This document shows, in pieces, positions 51,196 through 59,259 of a stretch of DNA of 64,000 nt (the stretch's first letter is position 1; each line of letters starts with the position of its first letter). Made by a program: the position numbers and the translations under genes. This DNA comes from CALDTK01 sp045110575 (GTDB lineage: Bacteria; Bacteroidota; Bacteroidia; Chitinophagales; Saprospiraceae): contig JBGCGF010000001.1 in NCBI GenBank assembly GCA_045110575.1, forward strand, positions 1-64,000, given 5' to 3'. Under the pieces are notes generated by a model. The model saw only the letters and a list, made by a program, of their open reading frames with translations, did no database searches and was not told the DNA's origin.

Positions 51196-53071
51196 ACTTA
51201 ATAATCAACTTACCCGTTCCTGCTCGCTTTGTGCCATTAGCACTTATTGCCGCTAGGCGCACCACGTAAACACCTACAGGAAGACTATCTCGACGAATAG
51301 AAACTTCATTATCACCAGCAGCTCCTTGAATCGCTGGTAGCTCTCGTACAAGCTTACCATCTAGACTAAAGAGACTAACCTCTACCCTAGCGGACTGTGG
51401 TAAAGTAAATTCCAATTTCGCCTCACTACCCGTTGGATTCGGAGAGAGTTTTAGCGAAAGCTGAGGGATGCTTCTTGGTGTAAATACGCTACTTGAAACA
51501 GGGCGACAACTAAGTATCGTGTCGATCTGCTTGGCAAGTACACTATCCCAAAGTATGCGGTGTGCAGCATCATTCATGTGCACTCCATCACCTGAGTCAT
51601 ACGCCGGATCAAGGAGACCATCGCCAGTAGCAAACGGCGTCCAAAAATCAATCGCACGAGCTCCAAAACGCGCAAACGTGGAGTCTAATAGTTCTTGCTG
51701 AACAAGTACTTGAGCTGCACTAAAATTGCGTGGCTGTGGCGTAGTGATATAAACGGGAACATTACCAGCCGCAGCTAACATTTGATCATAGTTTGCCAAC
51801 TGCTGCGCCACGTCATAACCCGAAGCTGCGTCGTTACTTGGTAGGTTAATGATGATCGCCTCTGGGTTCAATGCCAGGGCTGCAGTGATGTTTCGCGTAG
51901 AGTCAATCGTTTGCATTACACCTGTTGGTATGAACCCATCATCGGGCAACAACTTGAAGGTATTGTAGCCGCCACGAGCAAGGTTTACAACTTCAAGACG
52001 TGTATCACATCCAACAATTGAGCTGCGATATCGATTCACCCAAGTGCTATCTGGCGTACTCGGGCCTGTACCCGCGGCCGTCGAGGATCCAAGAACAACG
52101 ATGGTACAGGGATCTCCTGCTTCAACGATGCTAAACAATTGGCTACTAGCCCACGATCCAACTTGGCCTTGTGGTCCAAAGCTCACTAGCCCTAACCTAG
52201 CAGATGATGTAACAAAGTTAGGAACCGTCCACTCGAAGCCAAAATTCAAATATGCGTTTGGCACGGTATCTACCAGTACACCTCCCGAAAATAGGCCTAA
52301 GTAAGTATTACAAGGATTATACGAGTACCCAGAAATCAAAATTTGATCTCCAACCTCATATACGGGTCTTCCCGTTGTGCAAAGTGGATCAAATGAATGT
52401 ACATGATTATTTGTGACTGAAGAAAAACCATGCCTTATCGTAAGACCGCCGAGATAAAAGAAACCCTCAGGCGTATCGTTTTCTGGACCAGCGGTCATTT
52501 CAATTCGAACAAGTCCTTTTCCTAAAGAGTCTATTTCAATTGGGCCAGTAGTTACCTCGACAACTTGATCAACATTGTTGTTTGGATCAAGACAAACCTG
52601 TATCGTATCTTGACCATAGAACGTGTAACACGTCTGTCGATTACCACTACCAATGCGGCTTGCAAACAAGCTAAATTCTACAGATTCCGAAAAAGAAGGA
52701 ATCCCACGTACCTCAATGGCAGCTGTAGGATTCGTTACTCCATTGAACATCCCCGTGTGGCCGAAAAAACTATCTCCTGATAGCGAAGGCGGAAAATTCA
52801 AACTGGGATCCGCCTGTTGGGTGCCGCTGTTATTGACTCCTGAAAAATCGTCGACAATTACGACCTCTAGGAAATTGTCACAGCCATTCGTTGCAGGAAT
52901 ATCCAATCGTGTACCAGCAGCCGTGCTCGTTATACTATTGACGGGTACCTCAGATGCCGGACTGCCGAAATCAACCATGTGATACCCGTCCACTTCAAAC
53001 TGAGCGAATGCACTCGGCACGCTTAGTAGTATGAATAAAGAGCCGAAAACAACTGTGAGTATAAATCGCAT
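51194..53071 (-). CDS. Secreted SGNH/GDSL hydrolase with T9SS sorting domain
   Basis: A 625-residue exported protein. The signal peptide ends SAFAQ when translation starts at 53071. Residues 20-200 are a beta-rich region, followed by a second beta module. The SGNH hydrolase domain begins CTIVVLGSSTAAG (nucleophile Ser), then NLPSND (oxyanion Asn) and DGVHMNDAAH (catalytic Asp and His). It probably deacylates a polysaccharide or lipid outside the cell. The last 85 residues (LKLSPNPTGSEAKLEF ... VGVYVVRLAAISANGTKRAGTGKLIIK) form a type-A T9SS domain. One 14-bp word lies at the junction to it. Confidence 0.87.
   Translation of the reverse strand: MRFILTVVFGSLFILLSVPSAFAQFEVDGYHMVDFGSPASEVPVNSITSTAAGTRLDIPATNGCDNFLEVVIVDDFSGVNNSGTQQADPSLNFPPSLSGDSFFGHTGMFNGVTNPTAAIEVRGIPSFSESVEFSLFASRIGSGNRQTCYTFYGQDTIQVCLDPNNNVDQVVEVTTGPIEIDSLGKGLVRIEMTAGPENDTPEGFFYLGGLTIRHGFSSVTNNHVHSFDPLCTTGRPVYEVGDQILISGYSYNPCNTYLGLFSGGVLVDTVPNAYLNFGFEWTVPNFVTSSARLGLVSFGPQGQVGSWASSQLFSIVEAGDPCTIVVLGSSTAAGTGPSTPDSTWVNRYRSSIVGCDTRLEVVNLARGGYNTFKLLPDDGFIPTGVMQTIDSTRNITAALALNPEAIIINLPSNDAASGYDVAQQLANYDQMLAAAGNVPVYITTPQPRNFSAAQVLVQQELLDSTFARFGARAIDFWTPFATGDGLLDPAYDSGDGVHMNDAAHRILWDSVLAKQIDTILSCRPVSSSVFTPRSIPQLSLKLSPNPTGSEAKLEFTLPQSARVEVSLFSLDGKLVRELPAIQGAAGDNEVSIRRDSLPVGVYVVRLAAISANGTKRAGTGKLIIK
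51448..51461 (+). repeat. 14-bp dispersed word, variant GTTTTAGCGAAAGC
   Basis: In the SGNH hydrolase gene near the T9SS domain; coding strand reads LSLKL. Confidence 0.85.
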
Positions 53072-53115
53072 TCCGAAAGGTAACAAAACGACCAACTCGC
53101 ATGCGTACTCCAAAT

Positions 53116-53148
53116 CAAAAACCCTTGCACGCTTTCGCGTGCAAGGGT
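53116..53148 (-). terminator. Intrinsic terminator of the cupredoxin gene
   Basis: ACCCTTGCACGC and GCGTGCAAGGGT form a perfect 12-bp stem with a TTTC loop; on the minus strand it is followed by TTTTTGATTTG. Confidence 0.9.
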
Positions 53149-53178
53149 CAGAAATGCGTTACCTAAGGTCTTCGCAGA

Positions 53179-53610
53179 TTACTTTACGGTAATCGTGTAT
53201 TTCGGAGTAGGATTCATCGGACAGAAGTAGAGGTACTCGCCCGGTGTGAGTGAAACAACACCTGTTCGTTGTGTAGCGCCTGGTGCTACAACCTCAGTTG
53301 TAAATGCACTCTTGATTGCGGTCTTCATCATGTCTGCGTCTCTATCAGCAGCTTTTTGAACTACAAAACCGACTTCGTGATCAACGCCATCATTAGTTAC
53401 TTCAAACGTGTAGTCACCTGCGTCGAGCGTTAGACCTTTGACATTAAATTCTCCTGGAGTTTGTGTGAGCTGAACAAGTGTAACAGCTGATTCCATCTTG
53501 TGCATGCCTTTTTCTTGCATCTGATCTGACTGCGCGTGCAGGCTAGTAAACCCGTTGAGCGTTACAAGTACGAGAGCAAGAGCGATGAGGCGGTAAGTGA
53601 ATGACTTCAT
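53179..53610 (-). CDS. Exported cupredoxin-domain protein
   Basis: A 143-residue small copper-protein fold. The signal peptide ends TSLHAQ. Candidate copper ligands are the His in GVDHEVGF and the Cys and Met in YFCPMNPTPKY. A plastocyanin-type beta sandwich fits the strand pattern (LTLDAGDYTFEVTND; VSLTPGEYLYFCP). It likely carries electrons or stores copper in the periplasm. The partner is not in view. ATG 53610 is preferred over an upstream TTG. Confidence 0.85.
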   Translation of the reverse strand: MKSFTYRLIALALVLVTLNGFTSLHAQSDQMQEKGMHKMESAVTLVQLTQTPGEFNVKGLTLDAGDYTFEVTNDGVDHEVGFVVQKAADRDADMMKTAIKSAFTTEVVAPGATQRTGVVSLTPGEYLYFCPMNPTPKYTITVK

Positions 53611-53773
53611 GATTGATAATTTCAATGTTGGTATGCCGTGATTGGCAATGCAAAGATCACGGCACTTACCCCCGTAGCCCTTTCCCCGAATTCCCGCGGA
53701 CTTACCAATTCTTCCTAAGCTTCGGAATACTTCATAAAAATCGCTTCAAGCAGCACTTTTGTAACTTGTCAGC

Positions 53774-54730
53774 ATGTCTCATACGCTCACTGTTGCCCTT
53801 GCCCAATGCTCCTCTATTCTACTCAATCGAGAGGCCACGCTTGCAAAGGTCCTCGACCAGATGCAGAAGGCCACTCAGCAGAATTGCGACCTCATCTGTT
53901 TTGGCGAAAGCCTCGTGCCTGGCTACCCGTTCTGGCTATCCTACACCGGAGCCGCGAAATTCAATGACACCGTTCAAAAGGAGATCCATGCGCGCTACTT
54001 AGAAGAAGCGGTGTGTATTGAGCGTGGTGATTTAAAAGCTGTTCAAGCTTCCGCCAAAACCAATAAACTAGCCGTCTACCTCGGCATTATCGAGCGCCCA
54101 CTTGACAGGGGCGGACACAGCTTGTATTGCTCTTTGGTGTACATCGACAAGCACGGCGCTATCCAATCCGTGCACCGCAAGCTCCAACCGACCTACGAGG
54201 AACGTTTAAGCTGGAGCCCTGGAGACGGGCATGGTTTGGTGACACATGACCTTGCGCCCTTCTGTATCGGTGGACTCAATTGCTGGGAAAACTGGATGCC
54301 ACTTTCAAGAGCTGCACTGTATGGTCAAGGCGAAAACCTCCACGTTGCCGTTTGGCCAGGAGCCGTTCGAAATACCGAAGACTTAACGCGTGTCTTAGCC
54401 AAAGAAGGACGCTCGTATTCCATCTCGGTCTGTGGGGTTTTGGCGAAAGCTGACATCCCAGAAGACTTCCCGCATCGAGACCTGTTTTATGATGCTGTCC
54501 CTGATATCATCGCCGATGGTGGAAGCTGTATTTCAGCACCCGACGGGAGTTGGATAATCCCTCCTCAAGCAGACGGAGAAACACTGGTCGTGGCAACCTT
54601 GGACATTCGTCGCGTATGGGAAGAGCGCCAAAACTTTGATCCGAGCGGCCACTACTCTAGGCCCGACGTTACCCGATTGGTCGTCGATCGCACCCGCCAA
54701 GGCATCGTTAGCTTCGAGAACGAAGACTAA
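53774..54730 (+). CDS. Nitrilase-family carbon-nitrogen hydrolase
   Basis: A 318-residue cytoplasmic enzyme. The catalytic triad is Glu45 (CFGESLVPGYPFW), Lys136 (HRKLQPTYEERLSW) and Cys170 (GLNCWENWMPL); the Cys block matches true nitrilases and cyanide hydratases that act on nitriles, rather than the amidase branches. The later blocks (AVWPGAVRNTEDLTRVLAKEGRSYSISVCGVL) are intact. The natural nitrile is unknown. Three copies of the 14-bp word fall in it, one covering the catalytic Glu codon (53898). A porin gene follows after about 90 nt. Confidence 0.92.
   Translation: MSHTLTVALAQCSSILLNREATLAKVLDQMQKATQQNCDLICFGESLVPGYPFWLSYTGAAKFNDTVQKEIHARYLEEAVCIERGDLKAVQASAKTNKLAVYLGIIERPLDRGGHSLYCSLVYIDKHGAIQSVHRKLQPTYEERLSWSPGDGHGLVTHDLAPFCIGGLNCWENWMPLSRAALYGQGENLHVAVWPGAVRNTEDLTRVLAKEGRSYSISVCGVLAKADIPEDFPHRDLFYDAVPDIIADGGSCISAPDGSWIIPPQADGETLVVATLDIRRVWEERQNFDPSGHYSRPDVTRLVVDRTRQGIVSFENED
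53898..53911 (+). repeat. 14-bp dispersed word GTTTTGGCGAAAGC
   Basis: In the nitrilase gene, reads FGES and includes catalytic Glu45. Confidence 0.9.
54047..54060 (-). repeat. 14-bp dispersed word, variant GTTTTGGCGGAAGC
   Basis: In the nitrilase gene, reads ASAKT, as in zwf. Confidence 0.85.
54437..54450 (+). repeat. 14-bp dispersed word GTTTTGGCGAAAGC
   Basis: In the nitrilase gene, reads VLAKA, a third reading frame within the same gene. Confidence 0.9.
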
Positions 54731-54824
54731 CGACACCTAACGCATTGATATCTAGTCATTCAGCACAATTTCTGCATCTTCACGCCAAGAACAAATGGCC
54801 CCGCTGCAGCGTGGCAGTATGCAG

Positions 54825-56006
54825 ATGAGACTATTCAAACTACTAGCATTCAGCATTTGCTGTTTTGCCTTCTCGAACATTCAAGCACAAACGGAAGAGC
54901 GTGCAGATTCAACAAGTGGAGCGCAAACGGCAAAAACCGAAATAGCGCCCGTGTGGGACCTTAAGGTTGGAGGAGCACTTCGCTTCAACTACAACCTGTC
55001 TACGTGGAAGAAAAACCAAGTCAAGCGTGGCGGAGACATTGGTTACGATGTATTTCGCATCAATGTTGACGCTCGGTATAAGAAGCTTGAAATACATGTG
55101 GAGCAACGTTTTTACTCGGCTGAATTTGGCGGCGCTTTCTTGAAATATGGATGGTTTCAATATCCAACCTCTTCTAAGTCTCACCTCAAGCTTGGCTTAA
55201 TACCAGCCTATTTCGGAACGCAACAGTTCAACTCCCACTCGTGGTTTTTCGCACTACCCTACTACTTAGGATTTGAAGACGATCACGACATGGGGTTGAG
55301 CTATTCGTATACGGGAGATAAATGGCACTATGACCTTGCCTTCTACAAGAATGCGGAAGAGTTGAGTTTTAGCGACAGCGGACCGATCAGTGATTCTAGA
55401 TATGGCTACGATATTTCGGGAGACTATAAAGAAGTCAATACAGGAACCGTTCGCGTAATTCGTACGATAAAAAAAGGAGAGGTGGAACACAAAGTCGGGG
55501 CCACTGCTCAGTTTGGCGGGCTATATGGTATCGACACGAAAGATATTGGGCGAAGCTCTGCTCTCGGAATTCACTATCAACTTGCTACGCCAAAATGGAG
55601 TATCAAAAGTATCGTTCTTGGCTATTCAAATAATGGCGGTCCGACTTCTGACAGGGGTATTTTCAGCATGAGTGCGTATGGTGCACCCTACGACACACCT
55701 GCTGAGGCGATGATTTACACGATTGGAGTGGCGCGCACTTTCCCAGTCAGTTGGGGCCCAATCAGTAGTGTTCAGGTCTACAATGACTACAACTACATGG
55801 ATAAAGGAGGTGCTCCTTTTGAAGACACCCAGATGAACGTACTGGGCGCACTTGTCACGGCTGGACCTATTTATACCTACATCGATGCCGCGATGGGACG
55901 GAATCAACCTTGGCTCGGCCCAGGCTTTGGAACCGCACTTGGAGAAGGTGACCCTAACGCAAAATGGAGCACACGCTTCAACATTAACTTCGGCTATTAC
56001 TTTTAA
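54825..56006 (+). CDS. Outer-membrane porin-like beta-barrel protein
   Basis: About 393 residues. The signal peptide starts at ATG 54825 (MRLFKLLAFSICC ... NIQAQ), with an ATG six bases earlier equally possible. The barrel has 14-16 alternating strands (LKVGGALRFNYNLS; YKKLEIHVEQRFYS; HLKLGLIPAYFG; FALPYYLGFEDDHDMGLSY) and ends FNINFGYYF with the terminal Phe typical of outer-membrane barrels. The wording resembles Bacteroidota proteins annotated as porin. A solute cannot be predicted. It sits between the nitrilase and the Cache-channel gene on the same strand. Confidence 0.8.
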   Translation: MRLFKLLAFSICCFAFSNIQAQTEERADSTSGAQTAKTEIAPVWDLKVGGALRFNYNLSTWKKNQVKRGGDIGYDVFRINVDARYKKLEIHVEQRFYSAEFGGAFLKYGWFQYPTSSKSHLKLGLIPAYFGTQQFNSHSWFFALPYYLGFEDDHDMGLSYSYTGDKWHYDLAFYKNAEELSFSDSGPISDSRYGYDISGDYKEVNTGTVRVIRTIKKGEVEHKVGATAQFGGLYGIDTKDIGRSSALGIHYQLATPKWSIKSIVLGYSNNGGPTSDRGIFSMSAYGAPYDTPAEAMIYTIGVARTFPVSWGPISSVQVYNDYNYMDKGGAPFEDTQMNVLGALVTAGPIYTYIDAAMGRNQPWLGPGFGTALGEGDPNAKWSTRFNINFGYYF

Positions 56007-56059
56007 GAGTGAGCCTTTCTTAAGCCTCTCTTCCTTCCGTTACCCCTCAATTTGAATCT

Positions 56060-58168
56060 GTGAGTAAGCGCATCGTATATGCTTTAGCCGTTTTGGTTTT
56101 TGCAGCCTTGGTTTACCAGGCATTCAGCTTCTATCAATTTGAGAAGGAGCGAAATACCTTCGTCATTGAGAAAGGGCTTTCTACTACTCAAGCCCTCAGA
56201 AATAAGGTTGACACGATTCTACAAATAATCGTTTCAGAGGGAGATCGGCTGGCTGAACGGTTTGGATCAGAAGAATTAGATGATGTACAGATACGCGACA
56301 TTATCCGACAGAGTGCCCGTTCTATTCCTGAGCTACAAGGAGTAACTGCGTGTTATGAACCTTTCAGCTTTCGCCAAAACCAGCAACTCTATTGCCCGTA
56401 CTACGACAAAGGAAATTCAAACTACATTCAAGTAGAAGACAGTTATGACTACACGGTAAAAGGTGCCGGAACAGCTTGGTATACAGGTCCACGTGACAAT
56501 GGCGCTTCTTGGGCCGAACCATACTATGCAAAGGCTGCGCAAGATTGGTACATCGACTATGGCGTTCCCTTCTACTATCGCTCAGGACCGAACAAGGGCA
56601 AGGTGCGCGGAACAATAACCATGAGTTTCGTTGCAGGAGGATTCAAAGACATCGTCCATAAACTCAGTGTAGGTAAAACTGGCTACGGGCTAATCTCTTC
56701 AGCAAAAGGGAACCTACTCGCTCACCCACATGAGGAGTATATCGGCGTTCGCGACTTGGACTTCCTAAATGAAAACGAGACGGCGCTTTCTTTGAAGAGT
56801 GCCTACACCGCCATGTCGAATGGAGAGACAGGAAGCATCTCATTTTACGATGAAACCCAACGAGATGAAGCGCTATTTTTCTATGACAAAATCCCATCTT
56901 CCAATTGGAGCATTGGTCTTGCTTTCTTTAAGAACGACATGCTTGGCGACACACAAAATCGCGACCGCATATTAATACGACTAGGATTCCTGCTATCGCT
57001 ATTCATCATTTTGATTTTTGCGAGTTATTTCATAAAGGATTACTTAGACGAGCAAGAAATATGGATCCTTAGTATTCTTGGAAGCATACTTCTTCTAGGA
57101 CTACTCGTATTCGTCGGCTACTTACAACACCGATCACAAGACATCCAAACGAAAGAAGAAACGGCACCTATTGTGGATGTCGCTTCGCTCGGGAGCTTCA
57201 CTTATTCATTGGACGAACGAGCCGATGAGCGCAAGGTGCCGCGACCGACAGCCGTACCTACGGGCATCTTCATCAACCGGATGACGTTTGAGAATTCGTA
57301 TGACTTGAGTGTTGGAGGAAAGGTCTGGCAAAAGTATCCACTTTCTATTGTCGACGACGTAGATATCGGATTCGACTTCCCTCAGATGTCGCCCTTTGCA
57401 GAAGCGAGCTACATTGAAGAAGTAAACCGTGACACGGTCCCATCAAAAGAAGGGGAAGACGGCTATTTACTGGTCACATGGGATGTACGCGTAACGCTTA
57501 CACTCAACCTCAAATACGCGGACTACCCTTTTGACAAGCGCCACTTGAGTCTACAAATCACACCGCTCAATAATCGGGACCGACTTGTCTTCACGCCTGA
57601 CCTTGGCAGCTATAGCTTTACCAATCCTTCTCGAAAAAGTGGCCTAAATCCAAATATTCGGATTTCAGGAAACCAGGTAATGGAGACCTACTTTAACTAC
57701 ACGGTAGATACGTATGAGTCCGATTTCGGATACGGAGACAAGAGTCTTTATGAAGGGGTACCAACACTAAGGTTCAACATCAACCTGAAAAGAGACCTGC
57801 TCAACTCCTTCGTCACCTATCTCATCCCGATAGTGGTATCGCTCTTGATGATGTTCATCCTGATTTACGCTGTACATAAAAGTGCAGAACGTCAAGGAGT
57901 CATCGAGAGTATGGCCGCGTTTTTCTTTGTGCTTATCTTCTCGCACATTGACATGAGGAAAGAGATTATTACAGCAGATTTAATCTACTTAGAATACTTC
58001 TACTTCATCACCTATTTCATGGTAATCCTGTCGACAGCGAATTTAATCGTGTATACGAAAGACAAGAGTGACATCTTTGACTTCAACGAGAATCAGATTT
58101 ACAAAGCGGTGTATTTCCCGCTTTTCCTTTTCCTGATCTTAGTCGTTACGCTCGTAAAATTCTATTGA
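56060..58168 (+). CDS. dCache sensor fused to a pentameric ligand-gated ion channel
   Basis: A 702-residue membrane protein. Residues 6-26 form a membrane helix; 35-295 a double-Cache extracellular sensor (WYTGPRDNGASWAEPYY; GVPFYYRSGPNKGKVRGTITMSF; GKTGYGLISSAKGNLLAHP). Two membrane helices follow (about 303-325, 332-352), then a beta-sandwich (about 390-575) with the pLGIC motif YPFDKRHLSLQI near 488, and four C-terminal helices M1-M4 (about 580-605, 613-635, 645-668, 683-702) with the M1 phrase NSFVTYLIPIVVSLL. The Cys loop is absent, as in most bacterial members. Ligand and ion are unknown. The start is GTG. Confidence 0.8.
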   Translation: MSKRIVYALAVLVFAALVYQAFSFYQFEKERNTFVIEKGLSTTQALRNKVDTILQIIVSEGDRLAERFGSEELDDVQIRDIIRQSARSIPELQGVTACYEPFSFRQNQQLYCPYYDKGNSNYIQVEDSYDYTVKGAGTAWYTGPRDNGASWAEPYYAKAAQDWYIDYGVPFYYRSGPNKGKVRGTITMSFVAGGFKDIVHKLSVGKTGYGLISSAKGNLLAHPHEEYIGVRDLDFLNENETALSLKSAYTAMSNGETGSISFYDETQRDEALFFYDKIPSSNWSIGLAFFKNDMLGDTQNRDRILIRLGFLLSLFIILIFASYFIKDYLDEQEIWILSILGSILLLGLLVFVGYLQHRSQDIQTKEETAPIVDVASLGSFTYSLDERADERKVPRPTAVPTGIFINRMTFENSYDLSVGGKVWQKYPLSIVDDVDIGFDFPQMSPFAEASYIEEVNRDTVPSKEGEDGYLLVTWDVRVTLTLNLKYADYPFDKRHLSLQITPLNNRDRLVFTPDLGSYSFTNPSRKSGLNPNIRISGNQVMETYFNYTVDTYESDFGYGDKSLYEGVPTLRFNINLKRDLLNSFVTYLIPIVVSLLMMFILIYAVHKSAERQGVIESMAAFFFVLIFSHIDMRKEIITADLIYLEYFYFITYFMVILSTANLIVYTKDKSDIFDFNENQIYKAVYFPLFLFLILVVTLVKFY
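56367..56380 (-). repeat. 14-bp dispersed word GTTTTGGCGAAAGC
   Basis: In the dCache region of the channel gene, reads SFRQN. Confidence 0.9.
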
Positions 58169-58238
58169 TTTTCAAGAATAGATCTAGGTACCGGCCAATA
58201 GCGAGTACACTGAATCTTAAACGAACTTGAGTGTTGTC

Positions 58239-58550
58239 CTATGACTTAGGCTCATCGACAATGAGCTCGCTTTGGTCACGCAGACGCTCTAACTCTGCAG
58301 CTTCGAGCAATGCGTTTTCAGTACCGTAATACGCCTTGCTCAATGCAAAACGATTAGGCATGGAGTGAACTTGCTCTTTGCGATAGTCTACCCATGGTTG
58401 CGGAACCAACCCAGCTTGCTGAGTTAGGATATCTCGATCTTCACCACCTTTTACTTGGTGCTCTGTGCGTGATTGCCAAGTGATGGTTGCGGTTATTACT
58501 ACAACGGCTGCTACTTTAACAACACGGCCTAATACTACTGATGTCTTCAC
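58239..58550 (-). CDS. Small hypothetical membrane-anchored protein
   Basis: A 103-residue protein with one N-terminal hydrophobic helix (about 8-24, VVKVAAVVVITATITW) and a soluble tail (QPWVDYRKEQVHSMPNRFALSKAYYGTENALLEAAELERLRD). There is no recognised family. It converges on the Cache-channel gene. It has normal codon use and a plausible start, but no further support. Confidence 0.5.
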   Translation of the reverse strand: MKTSVVLGRVVKVAAVVVITATITWQSRTEHQVKGGEDRDILTQQAGLVPQPWVDYRKEQVHSMPNRFALSKAYYGTENALLEAAELERLRDQSELIVDEPKS

Positions 58551-58714
58551 TACGTCTTATTTTGACTCATCGCGTGCTATAAGGCGCTCACTTCAACGAA
58601 ATTCAACCGAATTCCAGACGAGTTTGCAATACTTAAACAAGCTTTAAAGACGTGTGTACGATGGTAGCTTCTGAAAGGATACAACAAGTAACAATTGTCA
58701 CCTTCAAGCACATA

Positions 58715-59125
58715 CTACCCTACCAAATAAGGTTCGAGTAAATCTCGAATTTCTTCAGAGACAACGGAGGGAGCGTTGGTCGTATAATCAAAGTTCACCA
58801 CCACTGTGCGGACATCGGCAGCCAATTGACCCTTCCACATAATGTGTTGGCGCAGCGTCATGCTCGTCTTGCCGATCCGCTCTACTTGACTCTCTACAAC
58901 AAGTCCCTTTGTAGGATCTGTAAACGAAGCGTGCGCGTCGAATTCCACCTGCATCTTATAATCTATCTCCAATCGGGCAAGTACTAGACTACCTACGGGC
59001 AAGCCCGTTGCTACCAAGAATCCTACCCGAGCGCTCTCGATGTACAGCGCATAAGCAGAGTTATTGATGTGGCCGAGTGCATCGGTATCCGCAAAACGGA
59101 GCTGAATGGGATGGATATGCTTCAT
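58715..59125 (-). CDS. Acyl-CoA thioesterase, YbgC/FadM hotdog family
   Basis: A 136-residue hotdog-fold enzyme. The catalytic Asp is in the N-terminal block RFADTDALGHINNSAYALYIESAR, where FRDTDAxGHVNN is the family pattern. The central region LARLEIDYKMQVEFDA and the C-terminal strands VESQVERIGKTSMTLRQHI follow. It hydrolyses acyl-CoA thioesters; chain length is not predictable. It lies upstream of nadE on the same strand but is separated by 134 nt. Confidence 0.9.
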   Translation of the reverse strand: MKHIHPIQLRFADTDALGHINNSAYALYIESARVGFLVATGLPVGSLVLARLEIDYKMQVEFDAHASFTDPTKGLVVESQVERIGKTSMTLRQHIMWKGQLAADVRTVVVNFDYTTNAPSVVSEEIRDLLEPYLVG

Positions 59126-59259
59126 GCGGTAGTATTACGATGCGTTGAGTGGATGATCTGCTTTAGCGCGCAGCTGCATGGCGCTCTTCAGCTCCCGATT
59201 AGCAGTCGCAAGCTAAAGCATGCGGAATCAGACCTTCGCACTCCGAACCGGATCCAATG

